A DNA stretch of 64,000 nt from NCBI RefSeq assembly GCF_014207985.1, contig NZ_JACHMI010000001.1, forward strand, positions 1,657,001 to 1,721,000, read 5' to 3'. The translations under genes and the position numbers were made by a program. This document shows, one piece after another, positions 1-7,845 of the stretch. The DNA is from Nonomuraea rubra (GTDB lineage: Bacteria; Actinomycetota; Actinomycetes; Streptosporangiales; Streptosporangiaceae). Position 1 is the first letter of the stretch, and the number at the start of each line of letters is the position of its first letter. The notes beneath the pieces are model-generated. The model was not told the origin of the DNA, did no database searches, and was given only the letters and a program-made list of their open reading frames with translations.

Positions 1-62
1 CGCTCAACATCCCCGAGGCCGACCTCGACCACGGCCTGGCCGCGCTGTCGGCGGCTCTGTAG
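1..62 (+). CDS. C-terminal end of a probable class III aminotransferase (gabT-like), truncated by the window
   Basis: Only the last 19 codons are visible, read from base 3 and ending in TAG at 60-62. The tail reads LNIPEADLDHGLAALSAAL. A hydrophobic strand followed by an amphipathic 'LD.GL..L' helix is typical of the extreme C-terminus of 4-aminobutyrate and related PLP-dependent class III aminotransferases. That identification rests on the tail alone and needs the upstream sequence. The stop codon lies in the first copy of a 12-bp triplicated repeat, so three in-frame TAG codons follow one another. Confidence 0.4.
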   Translation, partial: LNIPEADLDHGLAALSAAL

Positions 63-86
63 GCGGCTCTGTAGGCGGCTCTGTAG
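51..86 (+). repeat. Three perfect tandem copies of a 12-bp unit carrying the stop codon
   Basis: The unit GCGGCTCTGTAG occurs three times at 51-62, 63-74 and 75-86. As the unit is four codons long, each copy contributes an in-frame TAG to the upstream gene. The stop codon of the convergent NADH dehydrogenase gene begins four bases later, so the array makes up nearly the whole intergenic space. Confidence 0.9.
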
Positions 87-89
87 GCG

Positions 90-1310
90 CTACTGGGTGA
101 CGCTGGCCCTGCTGCGGTGCGGGCCGGCGTACCGCCAGAAGAAGTTCAGCAGCACGCTGACCCGGTTGCGCCCGCCCAGCAGGTATGCCACGTGGATGAA
201 GATCCACACCAGCCAGGCGGGCAGCCCGCGCATCGTCAGCCCGTTCTCCAGCTGCAGCACCGCCTCGGCCTTCCCGACCGTCGCCATGATCCCCGGATCC
301 CGGTACGAGAACGGCCGCGGCTGCCCGCCCTTGGCCATCGCGGCGATCTGCCTGCCCACGTGCTTGCCCATCTGGATCGCCGGCTGCGCGAGCTGCGGCA
401 GCGCGTGGGGCGCGCCGGCCAGGTCGCCCACCACGAAGATCTCCGGGTGTCCCGGCACGTTCAGCGCGTCCGTCACCTTGATCCGGCCGCCCTTGCCCTG
501 CTCCAGGCCCCACGAGCCCACCTCGGGCGGCGCGGTGACGCCCAGCGCCCACACGGTCACGTCGCTGTCCAGCCGCGTGCCGTCCTCCAGCAGTACCGCG
601 TCCGGCTCCACGGCGGCCACGGTGGCGCCCAGCCGCAGGTCCACGCCCCGCTTGCGCAGCGCGTGCGCCGCCGCGTCCCGCAGCCGTGGCTTGTACGGCG
701 CCAGCACGTAGTCGAAGCGCTCGACCAGCGTCACGCTCGTCTGGTCCGGCCGCACCTCGGGATGCGTCAGCGGCAGCGTGTTGCGCCGCAGCTCGGCCAG
801 CGTGCCCGCCGTCTCGACCCCGGTCGCCCCGGCCCCGACCACCACGACGTGCGTGCTCTCACGCCGCCCGGCCGCGGTGTCCTCCAGGTAGTGCTGCAGC
901 CGCCGGCGCAGGCCCGCCGCGTCGCCCAGCGAGTAGATCGGCAGCGCGTTCTCCGGCGCGCCCGGCACGTTCAGCCAGTTGGTGGTGACGCCCGTGGCGA
1001 GCACGAGATAGTCGTAGTCGAGCGCGCCACCGTCGTCGAACTCCACCCGCCGCTTGTCCGGCAGGATCCCGCTCAACGCCGCCCGGCGGGCCCGCACGTT
1101 CGGCCACTTCGCGGCGAACGTCCTGATCGGGTAGGACACGTCCGCCGTGCCCATCCCGGCCGTCGCCACCTGGTAGAGGAGGGGCTGGAAGGTCGCGTAC
1201 GGGTTGCGGTCGACCAGCGTCACCAGCGCCCCGCTCCTGGCCAGCTCCTTCGTCGCGGCCAGCCCGGCGAAACCCGCGCCCACCACGACGACCCGCGCTC
1301 TCTGCACCAT
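90..1310 (-). CDS. ndh: Type II NADH dehydrogenase (FAD/NAD(P)-binding)
   Basis: A predicted single-subunit, non-proton-pumping NADH:quinone oxidoreductase that would feed electrons from NADH to menaquinone at the inner face of the membrane. Near the N-terminus VVVVGAGFAGL is the FAD-binding GxGxxG fold. A second dinucleotide fold, VVVVGAGATG, lies in the middle and binds NADH, and VFVVGDLAG near the C-terminus is the conserved FAD-contact motif. A hydrophobic C-terminal stretch (AWLVWIFIHVAYLLGG) fits membrane association. I chose the ATG at 1310 (406 aa) because AGGAGA lies just upstream and the Rossmann fold starts a few residues in; a longer reading to 1463 adds unrelated residues. Diverges from the XRE/PNPOx gene. 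Confidence 0.88.
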   Translation of the reverse strand: MVQRARVVVVGAGFAGLAATKELARSGALVTLVDRNPYATFQPLLYQVATAGMGTADVSYPIRTFAAKWPNVRARRAALSGILPDKRRVEFDDGGALDYDYLVLATGVTTNWLNVPGAPENALPIYSLGDAAGLRRRLQHYLEDTAAGRRESTHVVVVGAGATGVETAGTLAELRRNTLPLTHPEVRPDQTSVTLVERFDYVLAPYKPRLRDAAAHALRKRGVDLRLGATVAAVEPDAVLLEDGTRLDSDVTVWALGVTAPPEVGSWGLEQGKGGRIKVTDALNVPGHPEIFVVGDLAGAPHALPQLAQPAIQMGKHVGRQIAAMAKGGQPRPFSYRDPGIMATVGKAEAVLQLENGLTMRGLPAWLVWIFIHVAYLLGGRNRVSVLLNFFWRYAGPHRSRASVTQ

Positions 1311-1461
1311 GATCTCTCCTTCCCCCTCAACGGGCTCATGGATGTCAATGGCACCGCCAGCTTCTCTTAAACACGCCCGGGCCGGAAGCGCCCAGAACGT
1401 CCGGTCCCGTACGCGGCGGCGAAACGCGGTTACCGTGACCCGGAAAGGGGGAGATCGCCGC

Positions 1462-2127
1462 ATGTCTCAGCAAGTGACCACCATCGAACGCCTCGGCCGC
1501 CGCATCGCCCAGCGGCGCGACGAACTGGGCCTCACACGCGAGGACCTCGCGGCACGCACCGGCATCGACGCCGGTTACGTCGCCTACCTCGAGGACGGGC
1601 CCTCGATCCGCGAGGCCATCACCCGGCTCGCCGCCGCCCTGGACACCACCGTGGAAGGCCTGCTCGGCGAGGTCACCGAAACCCCGTCCGGCGCCGGCCC
1701 CGCCTCGCCGCACCCCACGCTCGTCACCCTGTCCGAGTCCGACTGCCTGCGCCTGCTGGAGCCCGGAGGAGTGGGCCGCATCGCCTTCGAGGGCCGCTTC
1801 GGGCCCACGGTGCTGCCGGTCAACTTCCGGCTCAGCGACGGCGCGATCGTCTTCCGCACCGAACCGGGCGGCACCACCGACCAGGACCTGCGTACGGGGA
1901 TGCGGGACGTGGAGTACAAGGTCGCCTTCGAGGTGGACCGCATCGAGGAACTGACCCGGGGCGGGTGGAGCGTGCTGGCGCAGGGCTCCCTGCACCATGT
2001 CACGGAGGAGGACGAACGCGCGGCCGCGGCGGCCACCGGGGTGGAGCCGTGGGCGGGTGGGGAGCGGCAGCAGTACCTCAAAATCATCCCCACCCGCCTC
2101 ACGGGCCGCCGCATCCAGCCAGGCTGA
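1462..2127 (+). CDS. XRE-type HTH domain fused to a pyridoxamine 5'-phosphate oxidase-like domain
   Basis: This 221-aa protein has an N-terminal helix-turn-helix of the XRE/Cro type (about residues 8-70, with 'LTREDLAARTGIDAGYVAYL' spanning the helices). A PNPOx-like flavin- or heme-binding split barrel follows from about residue 90 ('LLEPGGVGRIAF' begins it). Such fusions are widespread in actinomycetes and are usually named XRE family regulators; ligand and targets are unknown. Start: ATG at 1462 behind AAAGGGGGAGA. It is divergent from ndh with about 150 bp between the start codons. A link to respiration or redox sensing is suggested only by that neighbour. Confidence 0.8.
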   Translation: MSQQVTTIERLGRRIAQRRDELGLTREDLAARTGIDAGYVAYLEDGPSIREAITRLAAALDTTVEGLLGEVTETPSGAGPASPHPTLVTLSESDCLRLLEPGGVGRIAFEGRFGPTVLPVNFRLSDGAIVFRTEPGGTTDQDLRTGMRDVEYKVAFEVDRIEELTRGGWSVLAQGSLHHVTEEDERAAAAATGVEPWAGGERQQYLKIIPTRLTGRRIQPG

Positions 2128-2284
2128 CCCACTCGCGCCGCACTGGGCGGGCCCCGCTCCGGCCACGGCCGCGTGCGGCTCTCCGTCACGCGTGGGCCCT
2201 CCTGGCGCCGCGCCGGCGGGGCGTGGTGAGGTGGCCTCGTGGCCGGTCGGGTGCCCGAGGAGTGGTGAATGCCGTCACCGATCG

Positions 2285-2509
2285 CTACTGCCGCCGCGAC
2301 CGCCAGAGCCCGATGGCCGTGACCCTGGAGTCCACACCCAGCTTGGCGTAGATCCGGTTGACGTGGTTCTTGACCGTTTTCTCGCTGAGAAACAGCCGCT
2401 GCGCGATCTGCCCGTTGGACTGACCGGTGGCGATCAGGTCCATGACCTCGGCCTCGCGCTTGCTCAAGGACGTGAACACGCTATCGAAAGCTGCGTCGTC
2501 GACTCTCAT
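2285..2509 (-). CDS. Short LuxR-type HTH protein (DNA-binding domain only)
   Basis: The whole 74-aa protein is a LuxR/FixJ C-terminal helix-turn-helix: '[20 protein letters not shown]' followed by [19 protein letters not shown], the classic four-helix pattern. There is no receiver, autoinducer or PAS domain, and no upstream reading frame encodes one. GGAGG lies a few bases before the ATG at 2509, so it is not simply the tail of a broken gene. It may bind DNA constitutively, or compete with or dimerise with full-length response regulators; this is inference. Its end lies 157 bp from the convergent XRE/PNPOx gene, in a stretch where I see no other gene. Confidence 0.75.
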   Translation of the reverse strand: MRVDDAAFDSVFTSLSKREAEVMDLIATGQSNGQIAQRLFLSEKTVKNHVNRIYAKLGVDSRVTAIGLWRSRRQ

Positions 2510-2631
2510 CCGGCCTCCGGGGGCGCGCAGACTGTCAAGATCGCCGATGGCCCCCGTGCTGCCGGCGTTAGCGTTAGACAGCGAGCATAACCCGCATTGT
2601 CATGATTTGGGGCCGTTGCCCGGGAGAAAAC

Positions 2632-2665
2632 GCGAACGGCCGGTCCTGAGGGACCGGCCGTTCGC
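2632..2665 (-). terminator. Strong intrinsic terminator after tRNA-His
   Basis: A perfect 15-bp inverted repeat (arms 2632-2646 and 2651-2665) encloses a 4-nt loop. Read on the minus strand it sits six bases past the tRNA and is followed by GTTTTC, a short U-rich run in the transcript. This arrangement marks the 3' end of the tRNA-His transcript. Confidence 0.8.
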
Positions 2666-2670
2666 CGTGG

Positions 2671-2743
2671 GGTGAGTGAAGGGACTTGAACCCTCGACAT
2701 CCAGGACCACAACCTGGCGCTCTGCCAACTGAGCTACACCCAC
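2671..2743 (-). tRNA. tRNA-His (anticodon GTG)
   Basis: The minus strand folds as a complete cloverleaf: acceptor 5' arm GTGGGTG pairs with CACTCAC, the D-arm contains GCTCAGTTGGCAGAGC, the anticodon loop reads TTGTGGT, and the T-arm contains GGTTCAAGTCC. The discriminator base is C and the base before position 1 (2744) encodes the extra G that pairs with it, both hallmarks of histidine tRNA. CCA is not encoded. Confidence 0.95.
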
Positions 2744-2775
2744 CACGGCCGCCCGCTGTGTGGCGGCACAGGAAA

Positions 2776-2781
2776 AGTGTA
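2776..2781 (-). promoter_or_regulatory. Candidate -10 box for tRNA-His
   Basis: TACACT on the minus strand lies about 35 bp upstream of the mature tRNA 5' end and is followed by a T-rich stretch unusual for this region. No convincing -35 box is seen, so the call is tentative. Confidence 0.3.
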
Positions 2782-2811
2782 GCGGGATTCGGGAGTCTTT
2801 ACGCCACCCGA

Positions 2812-3405
2812 TTAACCGCTGACACGCTCAGCCAGGGCTCTGGCCGTGGTCGAATCGGGTCCTGGCTGCCCGACGAAGATGGCCGCACGGTAGTAGCGAA
2901 GCTCCCTGATGCTCTCCGTGATGTCGGCCAGAGCCCGGTGCCCGCCTTGCTTTTCGGGCGCGGCGAAGTAGACCCGGGGGTACCACCGGCGTACCAGCTC
3001 CTTGATCGACGAGACGTCGATCATCCGGTAGTGCAAATACGCATCCACCCCGGGCATGTCGCGCGAGATGAACGTGCGGTCCGTGCCGATCGAGTTGCCG
3101 CACAGCGGCGCCTTCTTCGGCTCGGGCACGTGGCGGCGGATGTAGTCGAGCACGAGCGACTCCGCCTCGGACAGCGTCACGCCGCCCGCCAGCTCGGGCA
3201 ACAGGCCCGAGGCGGTGTGCATCTCGCGTACGACCTGCGACATCTGCTCCAGCGACTCGGGCGGCGGCTTGATGACCACGTCGACGCCCTCGTCCAGCTG
3301 ATTGAGCTCGCTGTCGGTGATGACGCACGCCACCTCGACGAGCGCGTCGCGGCTCAGGTCGAGCCCGGTCATCTCGCAGTCGATCCAGACCAGCAAGTCA
3401 CTCAT
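2812..3405 (-). CDS. orn: Oligoribonuclease (3'-5' exonuclease)
   Basis: Degrades 2-5 nt RNA oligomers, and in bacteria also clears pGpG, the last step of c-di-GMP breakdown. The 197-aa length is as expected. The DEDDh catalytic set begins with [10 protein letters not shown] near the N-terminus (Asp9, Glu11) and ends with [10 protein letters not shown], which holds the catalytic His and last Asp. ATG at 3405 was chosen because GAGGAGA precedes it and homologues start just before the first motif; the frame stays open ten codons further upstream. It is the last gene of the minus-strand kinase cluster, 68 bp after the DUF2510 gene, and may share its transcript. Confidence 0.93.
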   Translation of the reverse strand: MSDLLVWIDCEMTGLDLSRDALVEVACVITDSELNQLDEGVDVVIKPPPESLEQMSQVVREMHTASGLLPELAGGVTLSEAESLVLDYIRRHVPEPKKAPLCGNSIGTDRTFISRDMPGVDAYLHYRMIDVSSIKELVRRWYPRVYFAAPEKQGGHRALADITESIRELRYYRAAIFVGQPGPDSTTARALAERVSG

Positions 3406-3473
3406 ACGATCTCCTCGCCCAGCGGCTCGGAGCAATCCGCCCGCTTGTTACCCCACCAGCCTAGTGCCACCGG

Positions 3474-4583
3474 TCAGGCGGGCTTGAGCGAGCTGAGGAC
3501 CTTGCCGACGACGTCCGTGCCGAGATTGTCGGGAACGCTCACGTAGATGATCGCCGGGCTCTGGCCCTCGCCGCGATCCATCAGCACGATCGCCCCGTTC
3601 TCCTTCTTCCACTTGAAGTCGTTCTCTTCGGAGATCTTGGTGAAGTCGAGCTCGAACTGCAGCACCCACGCGTCCCGGTCGCCGATCTTCATGGCCTTGT
3701 CGGCGACGACCTTGCTCTCGTGCGCGAGCTGGTAGTACTGCGTGGAGAAGTGCACGAAGACGGCCTTGGCCGTGTCGCCCATGCCCGAGACGCCGCTGTA
3801 CGGGTAGAGCTCGTTCAGCACGCCCGTGTAGACGTTGCCGATCCAGTCGTCCTCGCCCTGGTAGTTGTCGTGCGAGACGGCCTTCACCCCGGCGGTCCAC
3901 TGCTGGTCGGCGGGGCTGCCGCTGTTGACGTCGCCGGGAGCCGCGACGGTCCAGTCGTCCGGCACGAGGAAGGAGACGCCGGCGCGCGGGTCGGTGACGG
4001 TGCCGTCGGCCGGCTGGGGGAACTCGCCGCCCTGGCTGGGCTGAGGCTGCGGCCGCGTCGGGGGCTCGTTCGTGGGCGGCTGCTGCGGCTCGAACGTGTC
4101 GGACTGCCTCGGCTGCGCCGTGTTGCCCGAGTCGCCGCTGTTGACGAAGAAGATCCCGGCGACCACGATCAACGCGACCACGAGCAGCGCCGCCAGCCCG
4201 CCGAACACCCAGGGCAGCGGGTTGCCCTGCTTGGGCGGCGGCCCGTAGCCGGGGCCGGGCAGGGGCGCGCCGCCCCACTGCGGCTGCTGCTGGGTGGGCG
4301 CCGTGGGCGCGCCGTAGGCGCCCTGCCCGTACGTCGGCTGGCCGAACTGGGCCGTGGGGTTCGCCGGCGTCGCCGACCAGCCGGGGCCGGACTGGGGCTG
4401 GAGTTGCGGCTGCTGTTGCGGCTGCTGTTGTGACGGGGGCTGGGGCCCGGAGGACGGCTGGGGCTGGGCCGCACCCTGCTCCTGCACATGGGTGGCGTCC
4501 GTCCACTGGTTGCCGTCCCACCAGCGGAGCTGGGGCTCTCCGTAGGGGTCCGGGTACCAGCCCGCGGGGGTCTGCGTGGTCAT
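3474..4583 (-). CDS. DUF2510-containing single-pass membrane protein
   Basis: 369 aa. Residues about 6-35 form a DUF2510 module ('GWYPDPYGEPQLRWWDGNQW'), a small Trp-rich domain common at the N-termini of actinobacterial membrane proteins. A Gln/Pro/Gly-rich linker follows, then one transmembrane helix (LPWVFGGLAALLVVALIVVA), a Pro/Gln-rich spacer and a folded C-terminal domain of about 190 residues predicted to lie outside. I recognise no catalytic motif. It lies 52 bp after the pseudokinase gene on the same strand, which suggests co-transcription and a role as partner or substrate of the kinases; that is inference. Confidence 0.8.
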   Translation of the reverse strand: MTTQTPAGWYPDPYGEPQLRWWDGNQWTDATHVQEQGAAQPQPSSGPQPPSQQQPQQQPQLQPQSGPGWSATPANPTAQFGQPTYGQGAYGAPTAPTQQQPQWGGAPLPGPGYGPPPKQGNPLPWVFGGLAALLVVALIVVAGIFFVNSGDSGNTAQPRQSDTFEPQQPPTNEPPTRPQPQPSQGGEFPQPADGTVTDPRAGVSFLVPDDWTVAAPGDVNSGSPADQQWTAGVKAVSHDNYQGEDDWIGNVYTGVLNELYPYSGVSGMGDTAKAVFVHFSTQYYQLAHESKVVADKAMKIGDRDAWVLQFELDFTKISEENDFKWKKENGAIVLMDRGEGQSPAIIYVSVPDNLGTDVVGKVLSSLKPA

Positions 4584-4635
4584 GTTCGCCAGATTAGTAA
4601 GAAACCGCTTTGGTATGCATGGGCGGAGCCGGCGA

Positions 4636-6078
4636 TCAGCACTTGTACGTGAAGCTCGCCTTGTCGGTGATCACCGGCCCCGGCGTGAGGATCCGCAGCG
4701 TCGCGGTGGCCTTGACGTTGCTCCTGCCCTCCAAGGTCCACCTCAGCGGCACGCTGTACGACGTCTGGTCGGCCTTCGTGCGCAGCGTGCCCTTGACGAC
4801 TTCCTTGTCCAGGTTCTTACGCCATTCATAGGTGATCTGCCCGGGCGACCCGTTCGTGACGACCGTGCCGGTGATCAGGACCGCGCTGCCGCAGCCCTGC
4901 GTCTTCTTCGGCGCCACCACGTCGATCGACTTCACCGCCAGGTCCGGCGCGCTCCCCAGCCTGAACCAGGCCAGGATCGCCCCCGCCATGATCACGGCGA
5001 ACACGGCGGTGGCCAGGATCGTCCGGCGCCGCCGCGCCCGCGACGCCTTGGCCAGGCGCCCACCGGGGCGGTGCACGGTGGCGGCCTCGCCGCGCCCCTC
5101 CCGCCAGATCCGCTGGGCGGGCGTCTCCGGCTCCTGCGGCTGCGTGCCGACGCCGGGCCCGAACTGGAGCGGCCCCGCCGGCTGCCCCTGCGGCTGCGTG
5201 CCGGCTCCGGAGGGGAACGGCTCCTGCAGCTGCGTGCCGGCTCCGGACCGGAGTGGCCCCGCCGACTGGCCCGGTACGCGCAGGAGCGTGACGATGTCGC
5301 CCTCGTCCTGCGGCGTCGGGACCGGGGGCCGCGCGTACGACGGCGGCTGCGCGAACGCCGACCGCCCGCGTGCCGCCCTGGCCAGGCCGTCCCTGCTGAT
5401 CCTGCCGCCGGGCAGCCGTCCCCGCTCGTTGACCAGCAGGTCGCGTGCGGTGCCCAGGCCCAGGGTCTGGGCGGTGGCCGCGCCCCGTTCGAGCAGCTCG
5501 GCCGACTCGGGCGCGGTGTGCCCGAAGGAGGCGGCCAGGCCACGGGCCAGCGAGGCCCAGCCCGCCGCGTCCCGCTCGCGCGGGGAGACCCGGGCGCGGA
5601 TGGCGTCGGACAGGCCGCGCTCCGACAGCAGCGAGACGCCCTCCGCGGTGATCACCACCGTGCCCGGGTGCACCGAGCCGTGCGTGACCCCGGCCGCATG
5701 CAGCGCGAGCAGCGTCTGGGCGGTCTCCACCAGCAGGGACACCGCGCCGTTCGGGTCGATGGGCGAGGCGGACATCAGGTCGGCCAGCGTGGGGCTGACC
5801 GCCTGCGCGGTGAGCAGCCACACCTGGTCGCCGGCGGCGACCACGTCGGCCACGGGGATCAGCCCGGTCAGCCCGGCCAGCACGAGCCGCTGATCGGTCA
5901 TCACCGCCTGAACGACGCGGTCGCGCACGCCGGGCAGGCCGATGATCTTGGGGTCGAACAGCAGGGCGCCGGCCCTGCGGCCGTCGGGCGAGATGGCGTC
6001 GATCCAGTTGCCGAGCTCGGTCATCCAGGTGTGCTCGGTGAGCCGGAATCCGGCGATACCGTTTCCAGGGTTGTCCAT
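4636..6078 (-). CDS. Transmembrane Ser/Thr pseudokinase with cysteine-paired ectodomain
   Basis: 480 aa. The N-terminal ~230 residues resemble the C-lobe and hinge of a Ser/Thr kinase, but catalytic residues are missing. The position of HRDxKPxN reads HGSVHPGTVVI (Asp replaced by Ser, Asn by Thr), no DFG is found (LLSERGLSD stands there), and no Gly loop is seen. A proline/glutamine-rich linker with near-repeats 'AGTQLQEPFPSGAGTQPQ' leads to one transmembrane helix (TILATAVFAVIMAGAILAWF) and a ~100-residue ectodomain with a Cys after GCGS and a C-terminal Cys. It starts 22 bp after an active kinase gene on the same strand, so it is probably a regulatory or scaffold partner. Confidence 0.8.
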   Translation of the reverse strand: MDNPGNGIAGFRLTEHTWMTELGNWIDAISPDGRRAGALLFDPKIIGLPGVRDRVVQAVMTDQRLVLAGLTGLIPVADVVAAGDQVWLLTAQAVSPTLADLMSASPIDPNGAVSLLVETAQTLLALHAAGVTHGSVHPGTVVITAEGVSLLSERGLSDAIRARVSPRERDAAGWASLARGLAASFGHTAPESAELLERGAATAQTLGLGTARDLLVNERGRLPGGRISRDGLARAARGRSAFAQPPSYARPPVPTPQDEGDIVTLLRVPGQSAGPLRSGAGTQLQEPFPSGAGTQPQGQPAGPLQFGPGVGTQPQEPETPAQRIWREGRGEAATVHRPGGRLAKASRARRRRTILATAVFAVIMAGAILAWFRLGSAPDLAVKSIDVVAPKKTQGCGSAVLITGTVVTNGSPGQITYEWRKNLDKEVVKGTLRTKADQTSYSVPLRWTLEGRSNVKATATLRILTPGPVITDKASFTYKC

Positions 6079-6100
6079 CGCCGTTGCCCCCCGGCCGCGT

Positions 6101-7738
6101 CTAGCGCTTCCTTCTGTGGCGTCCCGCCATGCGGCGCCTCACCGCAAGTGTGACCGGTAGCGCGCCCGTCGTCACCAGGCCCAGCGCGAGCACTGCGCCG
6201 GCGGCGGTCACCTGCGGCTGCTCGGGCGTGAACGTGGGCTCCTCCCCGCCGCCGGGCTCCTCTGTCGTGGGGGTCTGCGAAGGCGAGGGCCTGGTGCGCG
6301 TCGGGGCGGGGGTCGGCGTCACCGGGACCGGGGTCGGGGTCGCGCTCGGGGTGCTCGGCCTGGTGGAGGGCTTGCGGTCCTCCACGTCGCCGCTCATCTC
6401 TGGCTCGGGGGTCGGCGTGGGCGTGGGCGTGCTGCTCGGGGTGGGCTTCTTCGTCTTGGGCGGCGTCTTCACCGGGGTGGGGGTGGCCGTCTTGGTGGGC
6501 TTGGCGGTCGTCGGCTGGACGACCGGCGGTGCGGCGGTGGCCGTGTCCGCCGGGGTGGTGGGTTCGGGAGTGGTCTGGTCGAGGGTGGGCTCGGTGGTCT
6601 CCTCGGGCCCCGTCTCCTCGGGCACCGTCTCCTCGGGCTCGGGCGTGAACGCCTCCGTCGTGGTCGGCGTGACCGTGCTGGTGCCCGCCTGGAGCACCGG
6701 CTCGGCCGACCCGGAGGTGAGGATGACCACGACCGCCGCGACCAGCACGCCGACGCCCACCCCCGCCAGGGCGAGCTTGGCGGGCAGCTTGCTCAGCAGC
6801 CTGGTGGGCTCGGGGAAGCGGGTCTCGGCGAGCGAGGTCTGCGTCTCGGCCGGCTCCTCCAGCGCGCTGGGGAAGAGCAGCACCAGCAGGCCCGCCAGCG
6901 CCGCCAGGCGCCGCCGCCCGCGCTCCTCCCAGTCGGGACCGTACGCCTCGGCCGCGACGGCCTCCAGCTCGGTCAGGAACGCCTCCGCCGACGGCGGCCG
7001 CTCGGCCGGGTCCTTGGCCAGGCCGCGCTCGACGAGCCCCTGCAGCGGCCCGGGAACCTCCTCGACCGGCGGCGGCGCGCTCTGGTGCTGGCGGGCCAGC
7101 GCCGCCATGTTGGGCGCGCGGAAGGGCCGCATGCCGGTCAGGCACTCGAAGAAGACGACGGTGGCCGCGTACACGTCGGTGGAGGGCCCGGATGGCGCGC
7201 CCGACCACTGCTCGGGCGCCATGTACGGCGGCGTGCCCGCGGCGTTGGCGTCCTCCCCGACCCGGACGGCGATGCCGAAGTCCACGAGCTTGCTGGTGCC
7301 GTCGGCGCGCACCATGACGTTCTCGGGCTTGAAGTCGCGGTGCACGACCCCGATCGCGTGCGCGGAGGCCAGGCCGAGCAGCGAGCCCTTGAGCACGGCC
7401 AGCGCCGCCTCGGGCCCCGTGGGGCCCTCCGACCTGAGGAGCTCGCGCAGCGAGACGCCGTTGATCAGCTCCATGATGATGGCCGCGCCCTGCCCGGCCT
7501 CGACGTAGTCGATCAGCCGGGCGTGGTGCTGGCTCTGCAGCGTGGCCAATAAGCGGGCCTCGTGCCGGAACCGTGCGACGAATCCGACGTCGGCCCTCAG
7601 CTCGTCGCTGAGGTACTTGATGGCGACTTCCGCGCCGTCGTAGTCACGCCTGGCGAGGACCACCCGACCGGCCGCGCCCGAGCCCAGCTCGCGCACCTCG
7701 GTGTAGCCGGGGACCCCCCATGGCCCATTCCCGTACAT
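6101..7738 (-). CDS. Transmembrane Ser/Thr protein kinase with a second C-terminal membrane helix
   Basis: 545 aa. The kinase domain (about 11-280) is complete: GSGAAGRV loop, VAIK (Lys41), HRDFKPENV (Asp135), DFG (153-155) and APE. A hydrophobic segment (LAALAGLLVLLFP) follows, then a transmembrane helix (LALAGVGVGVLVAAVVVIL) and ~160 residues rich in Pro/Thr/Glu with PTPTP runs. The C-terminus has another hydrophobic helix (AAGAVLALGLVTTGALPVTL) ending in a basic tail (RRRMAGRHRRKR). The predicted topology is kinase in, wall-spanning linker out, tail in. ATG at 7738 follows AGAGGAG; a start 14 codons earlier is possible. No PASTA repeats. Confidence 0.85.
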   Translation of the reverse strand: MYGNGPWGVPGYTEVRELGSGAAGRVVLARRDYDGAEVAIKYLSDELRADVGFVARFRHEARLLATLQSQHHARLIDYVEAGQGAAIIMELINGVSLRELLRSEGPTGPEAALAVLKGSLLGLASAHAIGVVHRDFKPENVMVRADGTSKLVDFGIAVRVGEDANAAGTPPYMAPEQWSGAPSGPSTDVYAATVVFFECLTGMRPFRAPNMAALARQHQSAPPPVEEVPGPLQGLVERGLAKDPAERPPSAEAFLTELEAVAAEAYGPDWEERGRRRLAALAGLLVLLFPSALEEPAETQTSLAETRFPEPTRLLSKLPAKLALAGVGVGVLVAAVVVILTSGSAEPVLQAGTSTVTPTTTEAFTPEPEETVPEETGPEETTEPTLDQTTPEPTTPADTATAAPPVVQPTTAKPTKTATPTPVKTPPKTKKPTPSSTPTPTPTPEPEMSGDVEDRKPSTRPSTPSATPTPVPVTPTPAPTRTRPSPSQTPTTEEPGGGEEPTFTPEQPQVTAAGAVLALGLVTTGALPVTLAVRRRMAGRHRRKR

Positions 7739-7845
7739 AACGGACTCCTCTGGAGTTCTGTGGGCCCCCACCCTCATCAAACGGTCCGTAGCTTAACCAG
7801 ACGGAACCGCTTTCCCGCTACTGGTATACGACAACTGGCGAAATA

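Noticed and set aside
1204..1461. Longer N-terminus for the XRE/PNPOx protein
   Set aside because: It would overlap the ndh start and adds no conserved sequence; the ATG at 1462 has a good ribosome-binding site.
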